In this document: positions 41,190 through 51,494 of the stretch, piece by piece
How the letters are laid out: each line of letters opens with the position of its first letter
Position numbering within the stretch: the first letter of the stretch is position 1
Assembly (NCBI RefSeq): GCF_902459695.1
Contig: NZ_CABPRZ010000021.1
Coordinates: forward strand, 1-64,000
Length of the DNA: 64,000 nucleotides
Origin: Pandoraea terrae
GTDB lineage: Bacteria > Pseudomonadota > Gammaproteobacteria > Burkholderiales > Burkholderiaceae
Direction of reading: 5' to 3'
Translations under genes and position numbers: made by a program
The notes under the pieces: model-generated
Database searches by the model: none
What the model was told of the DNA's origin: nothing
Seen by the model: only the letters and a program-made list of their open reading frames with translations

Positions 41190-41241
41190 TCAGTTGCCGA
41201 TGCGATCGGACGGCAACGCCGACGATTTTGGAGATAGGACC

Positions 41242-42267
41242 ATGAAGAAAACCTACAGAGCCATGCAGGTGACGAAGCCCGGATTCCTCGAACTGGTGGA
41301 TCGCCAGACGCCGGCGCCGGGCGCCGGCGAGGTGCTGATAGCGGTGGAAGCATGCGGTATTTGCGGCGCGGACACCGGAGATATCGAAGGCGCAGATCCG
41401 GCATTGCAGCCCCCGCGCGTTCCCGGCCATGAAGTCGTCGGGCGCATCGCTGCCATCGGCTCAGGTACGCCTTCGATCTGGAAAGTGGGCCAGCGCGTGG
41501 GCGTGGGGCGTCTGGGCGGCCACTGCAACGAATGCGCGCAATGCCGTCGGGGCCAATTCCAGCTCTGCCAGAACCAGCCGTTCGTCGGCGCTACGTGTGA
41601 CGGCGGCTATGCGGAAATGATGCTGGCCCGCAGCACGGCGCTAGTCTCTATCCCGGACGAGCTGAACGCCGAGGAAGCCGCGCCGATTCTCTGTGCCGGA
41701 ATCGCCACCTTCAACGCGCTCAAGAAGTCGGGCGCGCAGGCGGGCGATATCGTGGCCGTCTTAGGGATCGGCGGCTTGGGGCACATGGCGCTTCAATATG
41801 CGTATCGTATGGGCTTCAAGGTCGTCGCGGTGGGGCGGGGCGCCGACATCGCCGAGGACGCGCTGGCGCTGGGGGCACACGTCTACATCGACACCCACAA
41901 GGAGGACGCCGCCGCCAGGCTTCAGAGCATGGGTGGCGCGCAGGCCATCGTTACCACCATCAGCAACCCTGCTGCCGTGTCCGCCCTGGTGCCCGGCCTG
42001 GCGCCGCAGGGGCGGCTGGTCGTGTTGGGCGCGGGCAAAGACCCGCTGCCTGTATCGACTGGCCATCTGGTCGTCGGCGAGCGCAGCGTGCTGGGGTCGG
42101 TCACGGGCTCGCCTTACGAAAGTGAGAAGACGCTGGACTTCAGCGTCCTCGCCGGCATCCGCCCGCGGATCGAGACCATGCCGTTGGAGATGGCATTCGA
42201 CGCCTACAAGAAAATGCGGTCCGGTGACGTCAAATTCCGCATGGTGTTGACCATGAAGTCGGAGTAA
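41242..42267 (+). CDS. Zinc-dependent alcohol dehydrogenase (MDR family)
   Basis: A 341 aa medium-chain dehydrogenase. Catalytic zinc ligands are in EACGICGADTGD and GHEVVG; the structural zinc has a cysteine set in GHCNECAQCRRGQFQLCQ. The NAD(P) motif is LGIGGLGHMALQ. The sequence resembles the AdhA-like alcohol dehydrogenases of proteobacteria. It is four bases before gor. Confidence 0.92.
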   Translation: MKKTYRAMQVTKPGFLELVDRQTPAPGAGEVLIAVEACGICGADTGDIEGADPALQPPRVPGHEVVGRIAAIGSGTPSIWKVGQRVGVGRLGGHCNECAQCRRGQFQLCQNQPFVGATCDGGYAEMMLARSTALVSIPDELNAEEAAPILCAGIATFNALKKSGAQAGDIVAVLGIGGLGHMALQYAYRMGFKVVAVGRGADIAEDALALGAHVYIDTHKEDAAARLQSMGGAQAIVTTISNPAAVSALVPGLAPQGRLVVLGAGKDPLPVSTGHLVVGERSVLGSVTGSPYESEKTLDFSVLAGIRPRIETMPLEMAFDAYKKMRSGDVKFRMVLTMKSE

Positions 42268-42270
42268 TCA

Positions 42271-43623
42271 ATGACAAAGCACTACGACTACATTGCGATC
42301 GGTGGTGGAAGTGGTGGCATCGCTTCCGTCAACCGGGCCACCATGCATGGAAAAAAATGCGCATTGATCGAAGCAAAGGAGATTGGTGGCACCTGTGTCA
42401 ACGTGGGGTGTGTGCCCAAGAAGGTCATGTGGCACGCCGCGCAAATTGCGGAAGCCATTCGCCACTACGGCCCGGACTACGGTTTTGATGCCACGGTGAA
42501 TCGCTTTGATTGGGCGGGTCTGGTGAGGCGCCGAAGCGCCTACATCGGGCGGATCCATGCGTCCTACGAGACGGCGCTGGACAGGAACAGGGTGGACGTG
42601 ATCACGGGCTTCGCCAGATTCGTCGACGCCCGCACCATTGAAGTCGGTCATGAGCGAATCACCGCCGACCGTATCCTGATCGCCACCGGCTGCCGACCGT
42701 CCCGTCCCGACATCCCCGGCGCAGAACATGGCATCGACTCGGATGGTTTTTTCGAGTTGACTGAGTTGCCGAAGCGCACAGCAGTGGTGGGTGCCGGCTA
42801 CATTGCCGTCGAGCTGGCGGGCGTGCTCAATGCACTGGGCTCGGAGACGCACCTTTTTGTGCGGAAGGACACGCCGCTGCGCCGTTTCGATCCGCTCTTG
42901 CGCGAAACCTTGGCGGAGGTGATGAAGTCGGAAGGGCCCACGCTGCACACCCACTCAGTTCCGACAGCCGTCATCAAGAACACAGATGGCAGCCTGACGC
43001 TGCAGCTCGAGAACGGCGATTGTCAGACAGTGGATTGCGTCGTATGGGCGATCGGCCGTGAGCCGGACACGGCTGCCCTCAATCTGCAGGCGGCGGGTAT
43101 TGAGGTGGACGAAAGTGGCTACGTGACGGTTGACAAGTACCAGAACACGAACGTGCCGGGTGTCTACGCGGTCGGCGACGTCACGGGAATGGTCGAACTA
43201 ACGCCGGTGGCGGTGGCCGCGGGGCGGCGCCTTTCGGAGCGGCTGTTCAACGGCAAGCCTGACGAGCATCTCGACTACCAAAACATCCCGACCGTAGTGT
43301 TCAGTCACCCGCCGATCGGAACGGTGGGCCTTACCGAACCTCAGGCTCGCGAGCAGTATGGTGATGCCGAAGTCACGGTATACCAATCGTCATTCACCGC
43401 GATGTACACGGCTGTGACGCAACGCCGCCAGCCGGCCCGCATGAAGCTCGTATGTGTGGGAGAAGAGGAACGGATCGTCGGCATACACGGTATCGGGTTT
43501 GGCATGGATGAGATGCTGCAGGGCTTTGCGGTAGCGCTGAACATGGGCGCGACGAAAAGGGACTTTGACAACACGGTCGCCATTCATCCAACAGCAGCAG
43601 AGGAGTTTGTGACCATGACGTAG
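42271..43623 (+). CDS. gor: Glutathione-disulfide reductase
   Basis: A 450 aa flavoprotein that reduces GSSG with NADPH. It has [13 protein letters not shown] for FAD, the redox-active pair in [16 protein letters not shown], the NADPH motif [23 protein letters not shown], and the catalytic HPTAAEE at the end. It is complete and of the E. coli type. Being in one operon with the alcohol dehydrogenase suggests thiol-dependent chemistry for the cluster. Confidence 0.95.
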   Translation: MTKHYDYIAIGGGSGGIASVNRATMHGKKCALIEAKEIGGTCVNVGCVPKKVMWHAAQIAEAIRHYGPDYGFDATVNRFDWAGLVRRRSAYIGRIHASYETALDRNRVDVITGFARFVDARTIEVGHERITADRILIATGCRPSRPDIPGAEHGIDSDGFFELTELPKRTAVVGAGYIAVELAGVLNALGSETHLFVRKDTPLRRFDPLLRETLAEVMKSEGPTLHTHSVPTAVIKNTDGSLTLQLENGDCQTVDCVVWAIGREPDTAALNLQAAGIEVDESGYVTVDKYQNTNVPGVYAVGDVTGMVELTPVAVAAGRRLSERLFNGKPDEHLDYQNIPTVVFSHPPIGTVGLTEPQAREQYGDAEVTVYQSSFTAMYTAVTQRRQPARMKLVCVGEEERIVGIHGIGFGMDEMLQGFAVALNMGATKRDFDNTVAIHPTAAEEFVTMT

Positions 43624-43661
43624 TGGGAACGGTCCCCACCTCTGGTTTGTTCTTGAACCGT

Positions 43662-43696
43662 CATCTCACGCGGCATTTGAAATGCCCGGTTGATGG
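43662..43696 (+). repeat. 35-base repeat, copy A
   Basis: CATCTCACGCGGCATTTG and what follows match a second copy at 51845-51879 at 31 of 35 positions. All four differences are transitions. Both copies precede binding-protein genes of ABC type. A core of copy A (GGCATTTgAAATGCC) is palindromic. It may be the end of a lost mobile element. Confidence 0.6.
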
Positions 43697-43808
43697 AATC
43701 GGGGCGTGTTGATGGTCAGGAGTATCGAAGAAATGCGCCGCGCTTGTAGCGGGCGCCTAAGCCGGCTAGCGGAGCCGGTTCAACTGAACTACGCGGAGAA
43801 TTTTTACC

Positions 43809-44600
43809 ATGAACATCGTCGTGCGCACTGCTGCGGCCCTCGCATTGTCAATCTCGTCGCTGCACGCATTTTCCCAATCCGTATTGCACGTGTATGGGCC
43901 TGGCGGTCCAGCCCCGGCGATGAAGGAAGCCGCTGAGGCATTCGAAAAGCGGACCGGCACGCACGTCGACGTCACAGCCGGACCGACGCCATCATGGATT
44001 GATCACGCGCGCGCCGATGCCGATGTGATCTTCAGCGGTTCAGAGACGATGATGTCGGACTTCGTCGTCGCCATGGGCGACCAGTTGACGCCGCAAGCAC
44101 CCGTGCCGCTGTATCTGCGCCCAATGGCGATACTCGTTCGTCCCGGCAATCCTCGCCATATCCGCGGTCTGGCGGACGTGGTCAAGCCGGGCGTGAAGGT
44201 GCTTGTGGTCAATGGCGCAGGACAGAATGGCGTGTGGGAAGACGTGGCAGGCCGCCTCGGCGACATCGACACCATCGCGGCGATGCGCCGTAATATTGTG
44301 AGCTACGCGGGAAACAGCGCGATTGCCCGCCAAACCTGGATTTCCCAGCGCGACATCGACGTGTGGCTCATCTGGAATATCTGGCAGGTGTCCAATCCGT
44401 CGCTTGCCGAGACGGTGCAGATCGAGCCGCGCTACGCGATCTATCGCGATGCGGGCGTGGCAGTTACCAAACGCGGCGAGGAGAATCCCGCGTCCCGGCA
44501 GTTTGTTGATTTCCTGCGTGCCAAGGAGGGAGAGGCAATTTTTTCCCGCTGGGGCTGGATGACCGGCCGGAAAGCCGAAAGCAAGCGGGTGCAGAACTAG
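43809..44600 (+). CDS. AcfC-like periplasmic substrate-binding protein
   Basis: A 263 aa protein with a signal peptide (VVRTAAALALSISSLHAFS) and a type II periplasmic-binding fold similar to the molybdate/sulfate-binding group: VLHVYGPGGPAPAMKEAAEAFEKRTG at the start and DVWLIWNIWQVSNP later. The wording resembles accessory colonisation factor AcfC. No permease or ATPase gene is adjacent, so its partner is unknown. Sulfate-like anions are possible ligands. Confidence 0.82.
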   Translation: MNIVVRTAAALALSISSLHAFSQSVLHVYGPGGPAPAMKEAAEAFEKRTGTHVDVTAGPTPSWIDHARADADVIFSGSETMMSDFVVAMGDQLTPQAPVPLYLRPMAILVRPGNPRHIRGLADVVKPGVKVLVVNGAGQNGVWEDVAGRLGDIDTIAAMRRNIVSYAGNSAIARQTWISQRDIDVWLIWNIWQVSNPSLAETVQIEPRYAIYRDAGVAVTKRGEENPASRQFVDFLRAKEGEAIFSRWGWMTGRKAESKRVQN

Positions 44601-44673
44601 CCTTTCCTGCGGTCATGCGAAGCTTTGCATCACAGTAAGAACACGCTGTTGGCGGGTTCGTTGCGTGATGAGG

Positions 44674-44718
44674 GGCAGCATGGGTATCGAGCCGAGACGG
44701 CCCGATACCCATGCTGCC
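44674..44718. terminator. Long perfect hairpin (16-base arms) between convergent genes
   Basis: GGCAGCATGGGTATCG (44674-44689) and CGATACCCATGCTGCC (44703-44718) are perfectly complementary; the 13-base loop holds a small CCG-AGA-CGG stem. No T-run follows on either strand, so if it ends transcription it may act as a stalling or Rho-assisted structure for both the AcfC-like gene and pyc. Confidence 0.5.
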
Positions 44719-44733
44719 TGAGCGTTTGAAGGC

Positions 44734-44784
44734 AACTCCTGCCCTCGAGACCGGACCTGTGTGGTTCCGGCCTGGGCAGGAGTT
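44734..44784. repeat. Second hairpin (11-base arms) upstream of the pyc 3' end
   Basis: AACTCCTGCCC (44734-44744) pairs with GGGCAGGAGTT (44774-44784). An inner CCGGA...TCCGG pair (44751-44770) extends the structure. It lies 15 bases after the first hairpin and 54 bases before the pyc stop. It could be a second terminator or an mRNA-stabilising structure. Confidence 0.5.
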
Positions 44785-44838
44785 ACCTCTTGGGTTGCAT
44801 TGCGGATGCAGGGGAGGCGAGCGTGCACGCGGCGGTAC

Positions 44839-47800
44839 TCACGCTCTCCACACAATCAGCAAATCCTTGGCCTGCACCCGGTCACCCGGTTTGACCAGGA
44901 CGCGCTCAATCACGCCATCGCGCTCAGCCGCCAGATGAGACTCCATCTTCATGGCTTCCAATGACAGCAGCGTGGCGCCTGCCTGTATGGTCTGCCCCGC
45001 CGTCACCGGCACAGTAACGATGGCACCGGGCATGGGGGCCCCCACATGCAGTGGATTGCCGGGTTCGGCCACCTCCCGTTGGGCGGCAGCGGTTGCACCC
45101 GCCCGTGCCACGCTGGTCATGCGCGACTGGCCGTTCATCTCGAACTGCACTTTGGCGATGCCCTTGTCCTCGTGGATGGTCTGCAGGCTCACCATGAGTG
45201 TCTTGCCCGCGTCGATCTCCAGCGCCACTTCGTCGCCAGGCTTCATGCCATAGAAGAAAGTGGGCGTGGGCAGGACGGAAACGTCGCCATGCCTTTGCAG
45301 ATGCTGGTGGAATTCGCTGGCAACCTTGGGGTACATGAGCGCGCTGGCCAATTGCCGGTCATCTATCTCGTCCACGGGGATGCCGCTCGCCTGCGCTGCC
45401 GTGATACGCGCGGCCTCGAGATCCACGGGAGGCAGGTGATCGCCCGGGCGGTAGGCCGCTGGCGGCTCGGCCTTGAGCACCTTGCGCGACAGCGCGGCCG
45501 GCAAGCCGTCGGGCGGGAAGCCCAGCTCGCCCTTGAACAGTGACACCACCGACTCCGGGAAAGCCACCTCGTGCGCCGGATCGGCCACCTGGCCCGGCGT
45601 GAGGTCGTTGGCCACCATCATGATGGCCATGTCGCCCACCACCTTGGACGTGGGAGTGACCTTGACGATGTCGCCAAACAGCTGGTTCACGTCGGCATAG
45701 GCCTGTGAGACCTCGGTCCAGCGGTGTTCCAGCCCCATGGCGCGCGCCTGCTCGCGCAGGTTGGTGTATTGACCGCCGGGCATCTCGTGGCGGTAGACGT
45801 CGGCCGTGCCGGAGCGGATATCACTCTCGAACGGCGCATAGAAGCGCCGCACGCCCTCAAAGTAGGTGGATGCCGCGTGCAGCGCGTGGGGCGACAAGCC
45901 GGGATCGCGCTCGGTATGTGCCAGCGCCGCTGCGATGGCAGAGAGGTTGGGCTGGGAAGTCAGGCCGCTCATGGCGTCCAGCGCACCGTCCACGGCATCG
46001 CAGCCGGCATCCACAGCCGCCAGCACCGAGGCGGCGGCGATCCCGCTGGTGTCGTGGGTGTGGAAATGCACGGGCAGACCGGTTTCCGCCTTCAGGGCCG
46101 TGACCAATGCGGCCACGGCGCGCGGGCGACAAACACCCGCCATGTCCTTGATGGCCAGGATGTGCACGCCGGCTTGCTGTAACTCCTTGGCAATGCCCAC
46201 GTAGTACTTCAGGTCGTACTTGCCGCGCGCGGGATCGAACAGGTCGCCGGTGTAACAGATGGCGCCTTCGCACAGCGCCCCCGCCTCCAGCACGGCATCG
46301 ATGGCCACGCGCATGTTCCTGACCCAGTTCAGCGCGTCGAACACGCGGAACAAGTCCACCCCGGCCGAGGCCGCTTGCTTGACGAAGAACTGCACCACGT
46401 TATCGGCGTAGCTGGTATAGCCTACGCCGTTGGCGCCGCGCAGCAGCATCTGGAACAGGATATTGGGCACGCGCTCACGCAACTGGGCCAAGCGTTGCCA
46501 CGGGTCTTCCTTCAAAAAGCGCATGGCCACGTCAAAGGTCGCGCCACCCCAGCACTCCATGGAGAACAACTGCGACAAATCACGCGCATAGAACGGCGCA
46601 ATGGGCAGCATGTCGGCCGTGCGCATGCGCGTGGCGAACAGGGACTGGTGCGCATCGCGCATTGTCGTGTCGGTCATCAGAACCGGTTTGGTGTCCAGCA
46701 TCCACTGCGCGAACCGCTGCGGGCCCAGTTCTCTCAGCCGATCGCGTGAGCCGGGCGGAATGGGGACGTTCTGGTCCACGCGCGGCAGCACGGGCTTGGG
46801 AAACGGCAGCTCAGGCATCTTGCGCCCAGCCATTTCCGGATGGCCATTGACGGTGATGCCTGCCATGAAGCCGAGCAGTTTGCTGCCGCGGTCGCGCCGC
46901 TTGGCGAACTCGAGCAGTTTCGGCGTGTTGTCGATGAAACGCGTGGTCACGGTGCCGGCGGCAAAGTCCGGGTGGTTGATCACGTTCTCCAGGAACTGCA
47001 GATTGGAGGCGACGCCGCGAATGCGGAACTCGCGCAGCGCGCGGTCCATGCGCTGTATCGACTCTCGCGCGGTCGGTGCCCAAGCCGTGACCTTGACCAG
47101 CAGTGAGTCGTAGTACGGCGTAATGACCGCTCCACCGTAGGCCGTGCCGGCGTCCAGCCGGATGCCGAAACCCGAGGCGCTTCGGTAGGCCGAAAGGCGC
47201 CCGTAGTCGGGCAGAAAGCCGTTCTCCGGATCTTCGGTCGTAATACGGCATTGCAGCGCCGTGCCGTTGAAGCTGATCCGGCTCTGCTCCGGCACGCCGC
47301 TGGCCCGGTGCGCCGGGTCGTCTTCGCCGATGTCGTCGGTAATGCCGATGCGCCCCCCCTCGCTGATGCGCAACTGCGCCTTGACGATGTCCACACCAGT
47401 GATCAGCTCGGTCACTGTGTGCTCCACCTGAATGCGTGGATTGACTTCGATGAAGTAGAACTGCCCGCTGTCGGCGTCCATCAGGAACTCCACCGTGCCG
47501 GCGTGCGTGTAGTTCACGGACTTCATCAGGCGGATGGCGCTGTCGCACAGGGCTTGGCGTTGGGCGTCATCAAGATAGGGCGCAGGCGCTCGTTCCACCA
47601 CTTTCTGGTTGCGGCGCTGCACGGTGCAGTCGCGCTCGAACAAATGCACCACGTTGCCGTGTCGATCGCCCAGGATTTGCACCTCTACGTGGCGGGCATG
47701 CTGCACCAGCTTCTCGAAGTAGACCTCGTCGTTGCCAAAGGCCGCCAGCGCTTCGCGCCGGGCCGCCGCGAGCGCGTTGGGCAAATCGCCTTCGCTGTTG

Positions 47801-48351
47801 ATAACGCGCATGCCGCGCCCGCCGCCGCCCCAGCTGGCCTTGAGCATGACCGGGTAGCCGATGCCGGCGGCGAGCCTTTTGCACTCGTCCAGATCCGGCG
47901 GCAGCGGCGGCGTGGCGGGCATGACGGGTACACCCGCAGCCACGGCGGCATTGCGCGCCGCCACCTTGTTGCCCAGCGTGCGCATCACTTCGGGGCGCGG
48001 CCCCACCCATTCAATGCCGGCGGCCATCACGGCTTCGGCGAAATCGGGGTTTTCCGACAGGAAGCCGTAGCCTGGGTGAATGGCGTCCACCTTGGCGGCG
48101 CGGGCGATGCGCAACACGTCCTCAATGTCCAGGTAGGCTTGCAGCGGCTTCTTGCCTTCGCCCACTACGTAGCTTTCGTCCGCCTTGAAGCGATGCAGCG
48201 CCAGCCGGTCTTCACGCGAGTAGATCGCGACCGTGCGCATATTCATCTCCGCTGCGGCGCGCATCACACGAATTGCGATCTCGGAACGGTTGGCAATCAG
48301 GACGGACTTGATCCGCTGAGAGGAAATCGGATCGACAGGCTGCATGTTCAC
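44839..48351 (-). CDS. pyc: Pyruvate carboxylase
   Basis: Converts pyruvate to oxaloacetate with biotin, ATP and bicarbonate. The 1170 aa single-chain enzyme is complete: a biotin carboxylase domain (PGYGFLSENPDF, KASWGGGGRGM), a carboxyltransferase domain (DTTMRDAHQSLFATRMRT, metal-binding), and a C-terminal biotin carrier domain with AMKM (biotin on Lys ~1135). The gene stands alone and converges with the AcfC-like gene. Confidence 0.97.
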   Translation of the reverse strand: MNMQPVDPISSQRIKSVLIANRSEIAIRVMRAAAEMNMRTVAIYSREDRLALHRFKADESYVVGEGKKPLQAYLDIEDVLRIARAAKVDAIHPGYGFLSENPDFAEAVMAAGIEWVGPRPEVMRTLGNKVAARNAAVAAGVPVMPATPPLPPDLDECKRLAAGIGYPVMLKASWGGGGRGMRVINSEGDLPNALAAARREALAAFGNDEVYFEKLVQHARHVEVQILGDRHGNVVHLFERDCTVQRRNQKVVERAPAPYLDDAQRQALCDSAIRLMKSVNYTHAGTVEFLMDADSGQFYFIEVNPRIQVEHTVTELITGVDIVKAQLRISEGGRIGITDDIGEDDPAHRASGVPEQSRISFNGTALQCRITTEDPENGFLPDYGRLSAYRSASGFGIRLDAGTAYGGAVITPYYDSLLVKVTAWAPTARESIQRMDRALREFRIRGVASNLQFLENVINHPDFAAGTVTTRFIDNTPKLLEFAKRRDRGSKLLGFMAGITVNGHPEMAGRKMPELPFPKPVLPRVDQNVPIPPGSRDRLRELGPQRFAQWMLDTKPVLMTDTTMRDAHQSLFATRMRTADMLPIAPFYARDLSQLFSMECWGGATFDVAMRFLKEDPWQRLAQLRERVPNILFQMLLRGANGVGYTSYADNVVQFFVKQAASAGVDLFRVFDALNWVRNMRVAIDAVLEAGALCEGAICYTGDLFDPARGKYDLKYYVGIAKELQQAGVHILAIKDMAGVCRPRAVAALVTALKAETGLPVHFHTHDTSGIAAASVLAAVDAGCDAVDGALDAMSGLTSQPNLSAIAAALAHTERDPGLSPHALHAASTYFEGVRRFYAPFESDIRSGTADVYRHEMPGGQYTNLREQARAMGLEHRWTEVSQAYADVNQLFGDIVKVTPTSKVVGDMAIMMVANDLTPGQVADPAHEVAFPESVVSLFKGELGFPPDGLPAALSRKVLKAEPPAAYRPGDHLPPVDLEAARITAAQASGIPVDEIDDRQLASALMYPKVASEFHQHLQRHGDVSVLPTPTFFYGMKPGDEVALEIDAGKTLMVSLQTIHEDKGIAKVQFEMNGQSRMTSVARAGATAAAQREVAEPGNPLHVGAPMPGAIVTVPVTAGQTIQAGATLLSLEAMKMESHLAAERDGVIERVLVKPGDRVQAKDLLIVWRA

Positions 48352-49118
48352 CTCTGCGATTAGGTTGATGTTCTGCGAAAGGGTTGATGGCTCGATGGGC
48401 GGCGGCCCTTTCGAGCAGGCGAAGTGGATGTAGACGTGCCCCGTTCATCACGGCCTGCCCGGTGCTTTCAGTGTCGGATCCAATCGTGTCGACGTGATCG
48501 CAGCAACGGTGCAGACGGTGCTTGTCGGGTTGTGCGACAGGATGCTTCGCGCTGATACGCCGTTTGGTGGGGGGCGGCTGTCTAGTGAAGGGCGATCACA
48601 TCTCAAACCTGTAAGTGTAATCAGGCTTGCAGGACGGATCCTATTGGTGGTTTCCCAATAAATCCATGAAAAGTGGTCCAATTACTTTTGAATAATCTTC
48701 ACAGGCGCGCCGGGTACGGGGCCGCCTTGGTTCCAGCTGGGCGGTCTCTATTTCCGGGTGCTTGGCACCGAAGCCGTCGAGTCTTCGAACCTGCGAACAG
48801 CGACAGGGATGTGAGCAGTAAAGTTTTTCTTTGGTGGATAGATAGAAAATCCACCGTGAATCCCAAGGGCCGCTTAACTACAATGGCGCAAAAATGCGGA
48901 AGAAGGAGTGCGCGCGTTGGTCGTGCGCCGCAGCACATGGGGGCTGCTCAGGCAATAGATTTTGTCGTTCATAAATGTGCTGGCCACAGTGTGAAAGTGC
49001 TTCACGGCGGCACCGATAGCGCCAAGCGGAGTTGCCGGGCCGACAGGAAGATGCTCTGACGCTGACGACCCGGCGCAGACTCATGCGCCTTGCGGGGCGC
49101 ACGGCCTCTGGATTTGCT
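48352..49118. other. 767-base gap between pyc and a MalY-type gene
   Basis: I see no convincing gene. Several frames are open by chance but have no family patterns. It should contain the pyc promoter at the left. A hairpin GGTGGAT/ATCCACC with a 9-base loop lies at 48833-48855, beside an A/T-rich run. TACAAT near 48880 could be a -10 element but no gene follows it. Confidence 0.4.
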
Positions 49119-50303
49119 TCAGCGCAAAAGCACGCTGGAAAGTCGCTGCAGGGCTTCGTCGACAAGGCTGAGGGGGCACGCGAGATTGATGCGCATGAAT
49201 CCTTCGCCTTCCGTCCCGAACTTCGGGCCGTGATCAAGCCACAGTCGTGCCTGGCGCAGCAGGAAATCGTGCAGTTTCGCGGGAGGCATGTTGAGCTCCC
49301 GAAAGTCGATCCACGCGAGGTAGAGCGCGTCCGTCGGAGTAACTTTCAGCGGCAGGCCGATTTCCTTGACTCGTGCCGCGAAGTGCTGCTGGTTGCGACG
49401 CACGTACGCGAGCATGGCGTCCGCCCATGACTCGCCGTGTCGGTATGCGGCCTCGCACGCAGCGGTGCCCATGGTGTTCGCGCCGGAAACGCCGTTCTTT
49501 TCGCATTGAGCCTGGTATGCGTGGCGGAGTCGCGGGTTGGGAATGATGATGTTCGCGCACTGCAGGCCGGCGATATTGAATGTCTTGCTCGGGGCCGTGC
49601 AGACGATCGAGTTTTCGGCGGCAGCATGATCCAGCGTCGCAAAAGGGATATGCCGCTTGCCTGCGCCGAATACCAGGTCCTGATGGACTTCGTCGGAGAC
49701 GATGAGAACGCCATGGCGCTCGCAGATCGAGGCCATCGTCATCAGTTCATCTTGTGTCCACACATATCCGGTGGGGTTATGCGGGTTGCAGAGGATGAAC
49801 AGCTTGGTTCCGGGAACCAGCGCCGCTTCGAAAACCTCGGGATCGAAGTGGTACCTGCCTTGTGCGTCGAGAGCGAGTGGTGCTCGTGCAACGCGCCGGC
49901 CGTTGATGACGACGTCGTGCATGAAATGGAAATACACGGGCGTCTGGACCAGCACATGGTCACCCGGTTGCGTGAACGCCTGGATGGCCATGTTGAGCGC
50001 GCTGACGACGCCGGGCGATCGGGTGATCCACTCCGGCTTCGGGTGCCATCCGAAACGTCGAGCCTGCCAGTCGACAACGGCTTCGAGATAGGAGTCGGGG
50101 GTGCCGCCATATCCGAGCGCGCCCATCTCGACCTCACGGTGCAGTGCATCCGCAATGGGCTGCGCAATGCGGAAGTCCATATCGGCAACCCACATCGGCA
50201 GCGGGTCAGCTGCGGCCTGATCAGCCGTAAGGCGCAGCCGACCGGCTGTCCACTTCGTGGAGTTGCTATGGCGCCGGTCAATGATTTCGTCGAAGTTGCT
50301 CAT
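49119..50303 (-). CDS. MalY/PatB-type PLP C-S lyase (aminotransferase fold), copy 1
   Basis: A 394 aa fold-type I PLP enzyme. The start FDEIIDRRHSNSTKW, the motif PLPMWVADMDF, CNPHNPTG and the PLP-lysine motif CTAPSKTFNIAGLQ are those of the MalY/PatB group, which cleaves C-S bonds of cystathionine and cysteine conjugates to thiol, pyruvate and ammonia. The ATG at 50303 suits the family N-terminus. It diverges from a LysR gene and a cystine-type ABC transporter. A close relative is encoded at 56528-57763. Confidence 0.9.
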   Translation of the reverse strand: MSNFDEIIDRRHSNSTKWTAGRLRLTADQAAADPLPMWVADMDFRIAQPIADALHREVEMGALGYGGTPDSYLEAVVDWQARRFGWHPKPEWITRSPGVVSALNMAIQAFTQPGDHVLVQTPVYFHFMHDVVINGRRVARAPLALDAQGRYHFDPEVFEAALVPGTKLFILCNPHNPTGYVWTQDELMTMASICERHGVLIVSDEVHQDLVFGAGKRHIPFATLDHAAAENSIVCTAPSKTFNIAGLQCANIIIPNPRLRHAYQAQCEKNGVSGANTMGTAACEAAYRHGESWADAMLAYVRRNQQHFAARVKEIGLPLKVTPTDALYLAWIDFRELNMPPAKLHDFLLRQARLWLDHGPKFGTEGEGFMRINLACPLSLVDEALQRLSSVLLR

Positions 50304-50534
50304 CTTGGAATTGGGTAGGGGCGGGAGTACGAATATGCATTCTGCCAACTTGTGTAGAGGGAAATAAGCGCCGATGCGTGCAAGCACCTGTGATGGATTT
50401 TCACGAATGGACTTGCGTGAACTAGGATTACTCTGGATGCCTGCCTGTATCGCCGGGAAGTCCGTGCGCTCGAAAGTGGCGTTCGCATCGGATTATTGGT
50501 GTGGGTATTTCTGAATTTCATTCGGGCTGCAGTC

Positions 50535-51494
50535 ATGAAACGTTTCGCATCGTTCACGCAGATCGCCGTCTTTGTCCGGATTGCGGAGCTGGGGAGTCTT
50601 TCCGCCGCCGCCCGAGACTTGAATCTGTCGCCTTCGGCTGTCAGCAAGAGCCTGGCGCAACTGGAGGATCAGCTCGGAGTGCTGCTGGTCAAGCGGACGA
50701 CGCGAAATCTGACCTTGACGGACAGCGGTCGAATCATATTCGAGCGGGCCAACGACATCCTGGCTGATCTCGAAACCACGCTGGATGCAGCGCGCCAGTC
50801 GAAGAATCCGGAGGGAAATCTGCGGATAACTTGCTCCATGGCTTTTGGATCAAAGCAACTCACGCCGATACTGGGCCGCTATCTCGATGGCAATCCGAAA
50901 GTCACCGCATCCATTGCATTGGACGACAGGCTGTCCAACCTCGTTGAGGAAAATTACGACTTGGCGGCCCGGATAACCAGCAGGACCGATTTCGGATACG
51001 CCGCGCGGAAGCTGGCAACCATTCACTGGGTTTACTGCGCAGCACCCGATTACCTCGACTCGAATGAGCCGATTCGCGCACCGACTGATCTGGTACGGCA
51101 CCGATGCCTCGTGTATCCGACAATGACCTTGGGTGGAGCATGGTCGTTTCGGAGAGGGGAAAACACACAACAAATAGCGGTCAAGACAGCGCTGGAATCG
51201 AACTCCAGCCTGGCGCTTCGTGAGGCTGCGCTGCATGGACATGGCGTGGCGTGTTTGCCAACCTATCTCGTTTCCCCCGACATCATTCAAGGTGCGCTGC
51301 GGGTGGTGGTGCCCGAATACCGGTCGGCAATTACGCATACGTTATACGCGATGTACTACCGGTCGAAATACGCGAATGCGTTGGTGCGGAGCTTTATCGA
51401 CTTTGTGGTCGACGATGTAGGCGCGGTACCCCACTGGGACAGGGCATTGCGGGAGGCGGTTGACCTTCCGCCGTTCGACGACGAAGCGGCGTAA
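50535..51494 (+). CDS. LysR-family regulator of the C-S lyase/ABC region
   Basis: A 319 aa LysR protein beginning MKRFASFTQIAVFVRIAELGSLSAAARDLNLSPSAVSKSLAQLE, the CrgA-like LysR pattern, with a full effector domain. It diverges from the MalY-type gene (231 bases apart) and lies 445 bases before the ABC transporter genes, so it probably governs both sides. I used the ATG at 50535; the frame starts earlier without homology. Confidence 0.9.
   Translation: MKRFASFTQIAVFVRIAELGSLSAAARDLNLSPSAVSKSLAQLEDQLGVLLVKRTTRNLTLTDSGRIIFERANDILADLETTLDAARQSKNPEGNLRITCSMAFGSKQLTPILGRYLDGNPKVTASIALDDRLSNLVEENYDLAARITSRTDFGYAARKLATIHWVYCAAPDYLDSNEPIRAPTDLVRHRCLVYPTMTLGGAWSFRRGENTQQIAVKTALESNSSLALREAALHGHGVACLPTYLVSPDIIQGALRVVVPEYRSAITHTLYAMYYRSKYANALVRSFIDFVVDDVGAVPHWDRALREAVDLPPFDDEAA

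Noticed and set aside
47251-48363. Open frame of 370 codons antisense to pyc
   Set aside because: pyc is complete and conserved here; the reverse frame is a composition effect.
48760-48810. TTCGAAC-type T-loop sequence suggesting a tRNA
   Set aside because: The flanking bases do not pair into a T-stem and no acceptor or anticodon arm can be drawn.
48673-49059. Possible gene of 128 codons between pyc and the MalY-type gene
   Set aside because: No recognisable domain or start signal; likely chance.
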